From contig NZ_QXGI01000009.1 in assembly GCF_003952025.1 (NCBI RefSeq), positions 40,250-104,249 of the forward strand: a stretch of DNA of 64,000 bases, given 5' to 3'. This DNA is from Bifidobacterium castoris. GTDB taxonomy: Bacteria; Actinomycetota; Actinomycetes; Actinomycetales; Bifidobacteriaceae. The notes under the pieces are model-generated. The model was not told the DNA's origin. It ran no database searches and saw only the letters and a list, made by a program, of their open reading frames with translations. How positions within the stretch are numbered: the first letter of the stretch is position 1; each line of letters starts with the position of its first letter. A program made the translations under genes and the position numbers. Positions 27,361 through 34,686 of the stretch are shown here, piece after piece.

Positions 27361-28902
27361 TTACTTGTTGAGTCCATCGAGCCACGGCGTCCTGAGCGAC
27401 TGCCAGATCGGACCGTTCCAGCACTCCTCGAGCGCGGCCTCGAGCGCGGCGGCCGGCTTGTACATGACCTCGTCGCGCTGCTGCGGCGCGATGAACTGGA
27501 AGCCGACCGGCAGGCCGTCGTCGGACAGGCCGGCCGGGATGCTCATCGCCGGGACGCCGGCGAGGTTCGCCGGGATCGTCGCGATGTCGTTCATGTACAT
27601 CGCGAGCGGATCGTCCATCTTCTCGCCGAACTTGAACGCCGTCGACGGGCTCGTCGGGGAGACGAGGACGTCGGCCTGCTCGAAGGCCTTGCGGAAGTCG
27701 TCGATGATGAGCGTGCGCACCTTCTGCGCCGAGCCGTACCAGGCGTCGTAGTAGCCGGCGGACAGCGCGTAGGTGCCGAGGATGATGCGGCGCTTGACCT
27801 CGTCGCCGAAGCCGGCCTCACGGGTGTAGGCCATCATGTTCGCGGCCGTCTGCGGCACGTCCTCGGGCGGCATGACGCGCAGGCCGTAGCGCATGCCGTC
27901 GTAGCGGGCGAGGTTCGAGCTGACCTCGGAAGGCATGATGATGTAGTAGGCGCCGAGCGCGTACTTGAAGTGCGGGCACGAGACCTCGACGACTTCGGCG
28001 CCCATCGACTCGAGCTTCTTGACGGCCTCATGGAAGCGCGCCTCGACGCCCGGCTGGAAGCCGTCGCCGTTGAGCTCCTTGACGAGGCCGACCTTCATGC
28101 CCTTGAGGTCGCGGTTGTTCAGGCCGTCGCGCGCGGCGGCGACCATCGGGCGCGGGCCTTCGGGGATCGACGTCGAATCGCGGCGGTCATGGCCGCCGAT
28201 GATCTCCTGCAGCAGCGCCGAGTCGAGGACGGTGCGCGAGACCGGGCCGATCTGGTCGAGCGACGACGCCATCGCGATCGCGCCGAAGCGGGAGACGCCG
28301 CCGTAGGTCGGCTTGACGCCGACGGTGCCGGTGAGCGCGCCGGGCTGGCGGATCGAGCCGCCGGTGTCGGTGCCGAGCGCGAGAGGCGCCTCGAAGGCGC
28401 CGACGGCCGCGGCGGAGCCGCCGCCGGAGCCGCCGGGCACGCGCTCGACGTCCCACGGGTTCGACGTGCGCTGGAAGGCCGAATGCTCGGTCGACGAGCC
28501 CTGCGCGAACTCGTCGAGGTTCGTCTTGCCGAGGATCGGCATATGCGCGGCCTTGAGCTTCTCGATGACGGTCGCGTCGTACGGCGGGATCCAGCCTTCG
28601 AGGATGCGGGAGGCGGCGGTCGTCTCGATGCCCTTCGTCACGATCATGTCCTTGATCGCGATCGGGACGCCGGCGAGCTCGGGCAGTTCGGCCTTATCGT
28701 CGTCGGACAGGTCGTCGAAGGCGTCGGCCTGCTCGAGCGCGGCCTCGCCGGCGACCTTGAGGAAGGCCTTGATGCTCGGCTCGGCGGCGTCGATGACGTC
28801 GAGTTCGGCGGCGACGAGGTCGCGGCTCGAGATCTCCTTGGCGCGCAGCTTGGCCGCCATCTCGTATGCGGACAGCTTGACGAGTTCGTTCTGGTCGGTC
28901 AT
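27361..28902 (-). CDS. gatA: Asp-tRNA(Asn)/Glu-tRNA(Gln) amidotransferase subunit A
   Basis: Amidase subunit releasing ammonia from Gln. 513 residues. Amidase-signature hallmarks are present: the catalytic Lys in [12 protein letters not shown], and the Gly/Ser-rich [16 protein letters not shown] with [14 protein letters not shown] holding the Ser-cisSer pair. ATG 28902 follows GGAGG, which lies in the 3' end of gatC; the start is 1 nt beyond the gatC stop, indicating translational coupling. Confidence 0.97.
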   Translation of the reverse strand: MTDQNELVKLSAYEMAAKLRAKEISSRDLVAAELDVIDAAEPSIKAFLKVAGEAALEQADAFDDLSDDDKAELPELAGVPIAIKDMIVTKGIETTAASRILEGWIPPYDATVIEKLKAAHMPILGKTNLDEFAQGSSTEHSAFQRTSNPWDVERVPGGSGGGSAAAVGAFEAPLALGTDTGGSIRQPGALTGTVGVKPTYGGVSRFGAIAMASSLDQIGPVSRTVLDSALLQEIIGGHDRRDSTSIPEGPRPMVAAARDGLNNRDLKGMKVGLVKELNGDGFQPGVEARFHEAVKKLESMGAEVVEVSCPHFKYALGAYYIIMPSEVSSNLARYDGMRYGLRVMPPEDVPQTAANMMAYTREAGFGDEVKRRIILGTYALSAGYYDAWYGSAQKVRTLIIDDFRKAFEQADVLVSPTSPSTAFKFGEKMDDPLAMYMNDIATIPANLAGVPAMSIPAGLSDDGLPVGFQFIAPQQRDEVMYKPAAALEAALEECWNGPIWQSLRTPWLDGLNK

Positions 28903-28903
28903 C

Positions 28904-29200
28904 TCACTCCTCCCCCAGGATCTGCGGCGCGACGAACATGCCGTCCTCGGTCGCCGGCGCCGCGGCGAGCACTTCGGACTGGTCGAGCGGCTTGACCGGC
29001 ACGTCGGGGCGCAGATAGGCCTCGAGCGGCACCGGGTTGGCGGTCGGCGGCACGTCGGCGGTCGCGACCTCCTGCACCGAATTGATCGATTCGGCGATGA
29101 CGTTGAGCTCGCTCTGCATGCGGGTGATTTCCTCGTCGGTGAGCGCGATTCGGGCGAGATCGCCCAAATGCATGATTTCTTCACGTGTGAATGTAGGCAT
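28904..29200 (-). CDS. gatC: Asp-tRNA(Asn)/Glu-tRNA(Gln) amidotransferase subunit C
   Basis: Small subunit that wraps around GatA and GatB and is needed for their assembly. 98 residues: [20 protein letters not shown] is the typical N-terminus, followed by [16 protein letters not shown] and the DVPPTANP linker. First gene of the gatCAB unit. The -10 element TATAGT is only 6 nt before the ATG, so the operon is probably led by a leaderless mRNA. Confidence 0.95.
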   Translation of the reverse strand: MPTFTREEIMHLGDLARIALTDEEITRMQSELNVIAESINSVQEVATADVPPTANPVPLEAYLRPDVPVKPLDQSEVLAAAPATEDGMFVAPQILGEE

Positions 29201-29206
29201 GCCCCC

Positions 29207-29212
29207 ACTATA
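29207..29212 (-). promoter_or_regulatory. -10 element TATAGT, probable leaderless promoter of gatCAB
   Basis: TATAGT on the minus strand, six bases (GGGGGC) before the gatC ATG. Confidence 0.5.
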
Positions 29213-29276
29213 CGAACCAAATGTGACGAGGCGCATTCGAAGGGCGCGGGACGGGGACGCGACGCCGCGATACGGG

Positions 29277-29319
29277 GAACGGCGATTCCCGGCCGCCGCC
29301 GTCCAGGGAATCGCCGTTC
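29277..29319 (-). terminator. hairpin after the ABC-2 permease gene
   Basis: Perfect 14-bp arms 29277-29290 and 29306-29319 with a 15-nt loop, just past the permease stop and before gatC's promoter. Confidence 0.65.
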
Positions 29320-29340
29320 GCCGCTACGCCTGCCGCGCCG

Positions 29341-30231
29341 TCACTTCACGTCTCGACGGCGCACCATCAGCACGCCGACGGCGTACAGGACGACGCTCCA
29401 GGCGACGAAGATCGCACCGGCCGCGCCCCACGACGGCTGGAACGGATGCGCGCCGTCGACGAGCATGATCGACGACGCATCGTTCGCGAAGGAGCTCGCG
29501 CCTGTGCTGAGGAAGGCCGACAATGCGTTCGCCGGCAGGCAGTTGTTGACCGACGTGATCCACACGTAGCGGAGTCCGAGCAGCTGCGTCATCTGCAGCA
29601 CCGAAGGCACGATCGTGCACAGCACGATGACGCACAGCACGCCGCCCACCGTCGAGCGGCAGATCGCGCCGAGCCCCATCGCGAGCACGGCCGCGAAGGC
29701 CATCATCACCGGCAGTCCGAGCAATGTGACGACCGGCATCGCCGCCGGCGTCCAGAGCGCGCCGGTCGTCACATGGGAGCCGACCATCGCCGCGGCCACG
29801 CCCCACGCGAGCAGCACGCCGACGAGGGACGCCAGGAAGGTGACGGCGGCGACGACGAGCGCCTTCGCATGCATGAACATCGCGCGACGCGGGTTCACGG
29901 TGAGTGACGAGACGATCGATGACGAGCTGAACTCGCCCGTCAGCGCCATGACGCCGAGGATGCCGACGATGATGAGCACGTTGCCGGCGCCGGAACTCGC
30001 CGTCGACCAGATGTCCTCATGCCCGACCGGAATGTCGTTTGCACCGGCGAGCAGCGAGACCATCCAGCCGAGCATCAGGCTGTTGATCAGCAGGAAGGCG
30101 ATCGTGAGCACGCCGAGCACATAGGTCGACGTCGCGCTCCAGATCTTGCACCATTCGGCGCGCAGCGCGCCGCCGAAGGTCAGCCGCGCCGTACGCGGCG
30201 CGCGCGGCTGGGTCGTTGCGGTCTCGCTCAT
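29341..30231 (-). CDS. ABC-2 type transporter permease
   Basis: 296-residue integral membrane protein, membrane-spanning half of an ABC exporter. Six helices are visible: LGVLTIAFLLINSLMLGWM, VLIIVGILGVMALTGEF, a third after KALVVAAVTFLASLV, then three more before RRRDVK at the C-terminus. The GEFSSSSIVSSLTVNPRR segment is typical of ABC-2 permeases paired with multidrug- or bacitracin-type ATPases. Its ATGA start overlaps the stop of the upstream ATPase gene by 4 nt, so the two are coupled. Substrate unknown. Confidence 0.88.
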   Translation of the reverse strand: MSETATTQPRAPRTARLTFGGALRAEWCKIWSATSTYVLGVLTIAFLLINSLMLGWMVSLLAGANDIPVGHEDIWSTASSGAGNVLIIVGILGVMALTGEFSSSSIVSSLTVNPRRAMFMHAKALVVAAVTFLASLVGVLLAWGVAAAMVGSHVTTGALWTPAAMPVVTLLGLPVMMAFAAVLAMGLGAICRSTVGGVLCVIVLCTIVPSVLQMTQLLGLRYVWITSVNNCLPANALSAFLSTGASSFANDASSIMLVDGAHPFQPSWGAAGAIFVAWSVVLYAVGVLMVRRRDVK

Positions 30232-31280
30232 CGCGCACCTCCGTTCGTCGTCGGGTTGGTCGGATTCGGCATCGCCGGCATGGCGGACGGCGCGGGCGGC
30301 GTCATCTGCACGGCCGGGGACGCTGGCATCGCCGGCGGCTGTGCACCGATCGGCGCCGCGACATACTGCGCGTGCGCGTGCGTGAGCTCCATGTACGCCT
30401 GCTCGAGCGAGACCTGTTCGCGCGCGAAGCGGTAGGCGACGATCCGGTTGGCGGCGAAGCCCCGGGCGACGGCCTTGAGGTCGGCGCCCTCGATCGTGAA
30501 CGCGCGCGCGTCATGCGGATAGCCGTCCGCGAGCGCCGTCTCGGCGACATGCACGCCGGGCGAATGCGCGAACATCGCATGCAGCTTGTCGGCGTCCGGC
30601 GTGACGACCGAGATCATCGGCCGTGAATGCTCGGCGACGAAATCGGCGACCGTCGTGCATTGCAGGACCCTGCCGTGGCCGATGATGACGAGCGTATCCG
30701 CAGTGAGCGCCACCTCGCTCATCAGATGCGAGCTGAGCAGCACGGCGCGCCCGGCGGCGGCGCTGTTGCGGCACAGGTCGCGCACCCATTTGACGCCTTC
30801 GGCGTCGAGGCCGTTCACCGGTTCGTCGAGCACGAGGTTCTTCGGGTCGCCGAGCATCGCGGCGGCGATCGCCAGCCGCTGGCCCATGCCCAGCGAGAAG
30901 CGGCCGGCCTTCGTCATGCGCGCGCTCGCCAGTCCGGTCAGGTCGAGCACCTCGTCGACGCGCGATTTCGGGATGTTGTTCGTGTATGCGAGCGATTTGA
31001 GATACGCGTAGGCCGAGCGGTTCTTCGGCGCGCAGCGCGCGTCGAGCACGGCGCCGACGCTCGCCATGGGCGCGGAGCAGCGCGCGTACGGGACGCCGTC
31101 GACGAGCGCGGCGCCCCCGTCGGGCGCGATCAGGCCGAGCAGGATGCGCATCGTCGTCGATTTGCCGGCGCCGTTGGGCCCGACGAAGCCGGTGACGACG
31201 CCGTCCGGCGCCGTGAAGCTGACATGGTCGAGTACCGGTTTGGCGCCGAATGATTTGCAGACGCCATCGAGTTCCATCAT
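30228..31280 (-). CDS. ABC transporter ATP-binding protein with Pro/Ala-rich tail
   Basis: 350 residues. The nucleotide-binding domain has Walker A GPNGAGKSTT, a signature FSLGMGQRLAIAAAML (GMGQ instead of GGQ), Walker B NLVLDEPVNGLD and switch His in LLSSHLMSEV, the pattern of BcrA/CcmA-like exporters. Residues 220-300 form the accessory region after the core, and the last 50 residues are a Pro/Ala/Met-rich low-complexity tail (PAMPASPAVQMTPPAPSAMP). It pairs with the overlapping permease gene. A TATGAT -10 lies 8 nt before the ATG, pointing to a leaderless transcript. Likely an efflux or immunity-type exporter. Confidence 0.9.
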   Translation of the reverse strand: MMELDGVCKSFGAKPVLDHVSFTAPDGVVTGFVGPNGAGKSTTMRILLGLIAPDGGAALVDGVPYARCSAPMASVGAVLDARCAPKNRSAYAYLKSLAYTNNIPKSRVDEVLDLTGLASARMTKAGRFSLGMGQRLAIAAAMLGDPKNLVLDEPVNGLDAEGVKWVRDLCRNSAAAGRAVLLSSHLMSEVALTADTLVIIGHGRVLQCTTVADFVAEHSRPMISVVTPDADKLHAMFAHSPGVHVAETALADGYPHDARAFTIEGADLKAVARGFAANRIVAYRFAREQVSLEQAYMELTHAHAQYVAAPIGAQPPAMPASPAVQMTPPAPSAMPAMPNPTNPTTNGGAR

Positions 31281-31288
31281 GTGGCCGC

Positions 31289-31294
31289 ATCATA
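31289..31294 (-). promoter_or_regulatory. -10 element TATGAT, probable leaderless promoter of the ABC exporter
   Basis: TATGAT on the minus strand, 8 nt before the ATG at 31280; no Shine-Dalgarno in between. Confidence 0.45.
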
Positions 31295-31400
31295 GCAAGC
31301 GCGCGTCCGCCGATGCGGCATGCGACCACGATACGGTCCAGCGGGCACGCGCATCGGGCGCTCGACGACGCGGCGCGCGCCGTTGCACCGCATGCTCACC

Positions 31401-31491
31401 GATTACGCAGCCGCGTGCCGTGTCCGTCTGATTACACAGCCGCATGCCGTGCGCTGCGCCCACCGATCACACAGCCGCATGCTGTGTGATC
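31401..31491. repeat. three copies of a 22-bp element at the 3' end of the SPOUT methylase gene
   Basis: GATTACGCAGCCGCGTGC (from 31401), GATTACACAGCCGCATGC (from 31430) and GATCACACAGCCGCATGC (from 31465) are near-identical. The third contains the methylase stop codon and is itself an 11-bp hairpin (31465-31475 with 31481-31491). The other two look like duplicated copies of the gene end placed after the stop. Confidence 0.65.
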
Positions 31492-32273
31492 CAGGCATGC
31501 ATCGTCACGGCGGCGGCGGCGCCGGCGTTGATCGAACGCACCGAGCCGAACTGGCTGATATAGACGACGTCGTCGGCGAGTTCGAGCGCCTTGTCGGACA
31601 GTCCCGGGCCTTCGGCGCCGAACAGCAGCAGGCACCGTTCGGGGAAACGGTAGGTCTCGATCGGCACGGCGCCGTCGATGATGTCCATCGCGATGACCTT
31701 CGCGCCTTCGGCGACACGCAGGTCGCGCCGCGCATACAGCAGTGCGCGCTCCGCGTCCGGTTCGGCGAGGACGCCGGCGTCGCGCGCCTCCACGATCGCG
31801 TCGACGCGCGTATGTGCCTCGTCGCGTTCTTCCGCGATGCGACGACGCCAGTCGTCGACGCAGGCCTGGATCGACGGATGGTTGACGACGTGCTGGTACA
31901 GCTCGGTCATCAACGCGCCCTTGCGGTTCCATTTGTGCGGGCCGACGATGTGCACGCGGTTCGCCGTGAACGCGTTCGCCGTGCGCACCATCGAACCGAT
32001 GTTGAAATCGTGCGTCCAGTTCTCGATCGCCACTTCGAACGGATGACGGCCGCGGCGGTCGAGGTCGGCGCGGATCGCCTCGACGCTCCAGTAGCGGTAG
32101 CGGTCGAGGACGTTGCGCCGGTCGCCGTCGTCGAGCAGCGCCACGTCGTAGCGCGCATCGTCGGGACGCGGCTCGCCCGGATGCTCCTGCTCCCACGGGC
32201 CCACGCCCACCTCGCGGAACGAAGGCTCGCCCGAGGCCTTCGCCGCCACGTCGATCGGATTCGGTTCGTGCAT
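31467..32273 (-). CDS. SPOUT (TrmH/SpoU) RNA 2'-O-methyltransferase
   Basis: 268 residues. The C-terminal SPOUT fold shows all three TrmH motifs: NIGSMVRTANAF (motif 1, with the catalytic Arg), LLFGAEGPGLSDKAL (motif 2) and ISQFGSVRSINAGAAAAVTM (motif 3, knot forming the SAM site). The N-terminal 80 residues are hydrophilic and partly specific to actinobacteria. It probably methylates a ribose in rRNA or tRNA; the target nucleotide cannot be told. The stop codon lies inside a short hairpin. The gene follows the PRTase-like gene on the same strand by 38 nt. Confidence 0.88.
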   Translation of the reverse strand: MHEPNPIDVAAKASGEPSFREVGVGPWEQEHPGEPRPDDARYDVALLDDGDRRNVLDRYRYWSVEAIRADLDRRGRHPFEVAIENWTHDFNIGSMVRTANAFTANRVHIVGPHKWNRKGALMTELYQHVVNHPSIQACVDDWRRRIAEERDEAHTRVDAIVEARDAGVLAEPDAERALLYARRDLRVAEGAKVIAMDIIDGAVPIETYRFPERCLLLFGAEGPGLSDKALELADDVVYISQFGSVRSINAGAAAAVTMHAWITQHAAV

Positions 32274-32311
32274 CTACGCCACGCTCACCTTCGCGTCATG
32301 CCGCCGGCCGC

Positions 32312-32974
32312 TCAGTGCAGCTCGGATTCGTGAAAGGCCTCGACGAACGGCACTTCGGTCGCCTCGCCGCTGACCGGGTCGACGACGCGCACCGTCGGGC
32401 GCTCCATGTCGACGCCGCCGATCAGCGACGTGATCGCGACGACTTCGGCGCCCTGCGCATCGACGACGCCGAAGTCGAGGCTCAGTTCGTTGCCGTTGCG
32501 CAATGTGACGAGCGACGACGTCTGCACATAGGATTTCTCGGACAGCCACGAGTCGACGAGGATGACGCGCCTGCCGCTGATCGACGGGCCCTTCGTGGCC
32601 GGATAGACGAAATCCATGACGAAGCCGTCGAGCGCCTCGCCGCGCGAGGCCGCGGCGTGCATCATCGAGCAGACGATCGGCACGGCGGCCGCCGTCAGCG
32701 CGCCGACCGCGTCGAAATCGTCGATCGCATAACCCTGTTCCTCGAGCGTGTCGAGCATGATGTGGCCGATCAGCGACGCGCCGCGATGGTCGAAGGTGAC
32801 CGGCGACAGCTCGGAGAACGGACGGTCGGCCATATGGGCGCGCAGCAACGTCCTGAGCTGGTCGCGCGGCTCCATCAGCGCGAAGGCGGCCTCGTCGGCG
32901 GCGGCCGGCGCGGCGCCCTCGCCGTGTCGGGAGGCGGATGCGGTCTTGCGGAACATCGAAGCTTCTTCACTCAT
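32312..32974 (-). CDS. type I phosphoribosyltransferase-like protein with a degenerate PRPP loop
   Basis: 220 residues resembling orotate phosphoribosyltransferase: IGHIMLDTLEEQGYAIDDFD, a central GFVMDFVYPATKGPSISGRR segment and the beta strand VILVDSWLSEKSY where the PRPP loop should be. A normal OPRT loop reads like VEDVITTGGS; here the paired acids and TGG are gone, so PRPP use is doubtful. A -10 (TACGCT at 32982-32987) lies 7 nt before ATG 32974, suggesting a leaderless transcript; ATG 32956 is an alternative start. It is followed by the SPOUT methylase gene. Orotate phosphoribosyltransferase is a tentative family call only. Confidence 0.65.
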   Translation of the reverse strand: MSEEASMFRKTASASRHGEGAAPAAADEAAFALMEPRDQLRTLLRAHMADRPFSELSPVTFDHRGASLIGHIMLDTLEEQGYAIDDFDAVGALTAAAVPIVCSMMHAAASRGEALDGFVMDFVYPATKGPSISGRRVILVDSWLSEKSYVQTSSLVTLRNGNELSLDFGVVDAQGAEVVAITSLIGGVDMERPTVRVVDPVSGEATEVPFVEAFHESELH

Positions 32975-32981
32975 GTACGCC

Positions 32982-32987
32982 AGCGTA
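32982..32987 (-). promoter_or_regulatory. -10 element TACGCT upstream of the PRTase-like gene
   Basis: TACGCT on the minus strand, 7 nt before the ATG at 32974. Confidence 0.35.
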
Positions 32988-33140
32988 GCCGTGCGCCCCG
33001 TCAAACCGGGCGTCCGGCGCCGTCGCGCGGGCGGCCGTCGCCATGATGCCGTCGCACATACCATCGCGTACAGTGGTGATGTCGAAACGAGTTGGTGTTG
33101 CCGGTCATCGGCAGGGTCACGCAAAGCCCAGGGGGCGATT

Positions 33141-34541
33141 ATGGGATTGAATCTGTTCATCGCGGTGGTATGCGTCGTCGTGGCGCTGCTGCTCACGTTC
33201 CTGACGATCCGGTTCTTCTTCGGCGCCGCCGCGCGCGCCGCCGACGCCGCATCCGACGCCTTCCGCGACCAGCCGGAGCAGGAGCCGGTGCATGCCGGCG
33301 ACACGTTGCGCACACGCCGCTCCGACAACGCCGCGAGCGTGCGTCTGCTCACCGCGCAGGTGATCGTCGCCGACGTGCTGACGCTGCTCGTCGTCGTCCC
33401 CGACCTGCTGCACATGATGCGCCCGTCGCTGATCCCCGATTGGCTGATCGCGCCGTGGCTGCAGGCGATCATCATCACGCCGGTCATGTTCTACAGCGGC
33501 TACCCGATCCACATCGACGGCTGGTCGGCGATCCGCCGGCGCGTGCCGAACATGAACTCGCTCGCCGCGGTCGGCGCGACCGCCGCCTACGTCTACAGCC
33601 TGCTCGTGTGCTTCGCCGAGGACGTGCTGCCCGACTCGATGCATGCCGTCTACTTCCAGGTGACCGGCGTCCTGATCACGCTCGTGCTGTTCGCGCGCCT
33701 GATGAGCGACCGCTGGCTGCCGCGCCGCGCCGCGTTCCCGCTGCAGACGAAGGTCGACCGCCTGTCGCGCGTCCTCGTGCCGATCGTCTTCCTGATCGCC
33801 GTATGGACCTTCGTCGTCTGGCTGATCTTCGGCCGGCAACCGGCCTTCACGCGCGCGTTGTTGATGGCGATCGGCGTCCTGATCATCGCCTGCCCGGCCG
33901 CGCTCGGGTGGGCGGCGCCGCTCGCCGCGACCTTCGCGACCGACCGCGCGCGCCGCGCCGGCATGCGCGTCCTGACGACAAGCGCGCTGCAGCAGGCGAA
34001 GGATGTGCGCGCCGTCGTCGTTTCGTCGGCGCTCGCCGACGCTTCACGTGAAACCATCGAAGCGCTGCTCGACCGAGGCATGGGCGTCGACACCGTCGAC
34101 ACCGACGACGCCGACGCCGCGGTGCGCCGCATCGACGAGCGCCGCTCGAAGCTCGACATCGACGGCGGGACGGCCGCACTGATGTTCGTCGGCGACGGCT
34201 CCGAGGATGTCGCGATCCGCAACGCCGCCGACATCGCCGTCGTCGTCACGGGGGACGCCGGAGCGACGTTCCGGCATGCCGACGTCGTCACCGACATGGC
34301 CGGCTGCTCCTGCGTCCTGCCGCTGATTCGGCTGTCGAAGGCGATGGTGCGCAACATTCAGGAGAACCTGGGCTGGGCCTTCGTCTTCAACCTCATCGGC
34401 ATCCCGATCGCCGCCGGCGTCCTCTACCCCTTCACCGGCTGGATGCTCGATCCGAGCCTCGCCGGGTTGGCGATGTTCCTCTCGTCGCTCGCCGTGCTGC
34501 TCAACGCGCTGCGGCTGCGGCGCGCGCATATCGACCGCTGA
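33141..34541 (+). CDS. degenerate P1B-type (copper ATPase-like) membrane protein without phosphorylation site
   Basis: 466 residues with the membrane part of CopA-like P1B-ATPases: PNMNSLAAVGATAAYVYSLL, the helix-6 motif IIACPAALGWAAPLA (CPC changed to CPA), and the C-terminal MFVGDGSEDVAIRNAADIAV, NIQENLGWAFVFNLIGIPIA and SLAGLAMFLSSLAVLLNALR that mark the family. The DKTGT phosphorylation motif is absent (AVVVSSALADAS in its place), the actuator domain is absent (only about 20 residues between the helix pairs) and the nucleotide domain is cut to about 60 residues. It cannot be an ordinary pump. The length and lack of stops suggest a conserved protein, not a pseudogene. Confidence 0.8.
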   Translation: MGLNLFIAVVCVVVALLLTFLTIRFFFGAAARAADAASDAFRDQPEQEPVHAGDTLRTRRSDNAASVRLLTAQVIVADVLTLLVVVPDLLHMMRPSLIPDWLIAPWLQAIIITPVMFYSGYPIHIDGWSAIRRRVPNMNSLAAVGATAAYVYSLLVCFAEDVLPDSMHAVYFQVTGVLITLVLFARLMSDRWLPRRAAFPLQTKVDRLSRVLVPIVFLIAVWTFVVWLIFGRQPAFTRALLMAIGVLIIACPAALGWAAPLAATFATDRARRAGMRVLTTSALQQAKDVRAVVVSSALADASRETIEALLDRGMGVDTVDTDDADAAVRRIDERRSKLDIDGGTAALMFVGDGSEDVAIRNAADIAVVVTGDAGATFRHADVVTDMAGCSCVLPLIRLSKAMVRNIQENLGWAFVFNLIGIPIAAGVLYPFTGWMLDPSLAGLAMFLSSLAVLLNALRLRRAHIDR

Positions 34542-34569
34542 CGCGCGCCTATCTCGCTTCCGATGCGAC

Positions 34570-34613
34570 GATGCCCCGGTCGGGCGCCTGTTCAGGCGCC
34601 CGACCGGGGCATC
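34570..34613. terminator. 21-bp perfect hairpin between convergent genes
   Basis: Arms 34570-34590 and 34593-34613 with only TT between, located between the P1B-like gene (plus) and clpB (minus). Confidence 0.75.
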
Positions 34614-34686
34614 GCTCATGCATGCGCCGCCACGTTCATCCTACGCGGGAAGGCGCGGGGCCGCGCGCATGCGCGGCCCTTCGCGA

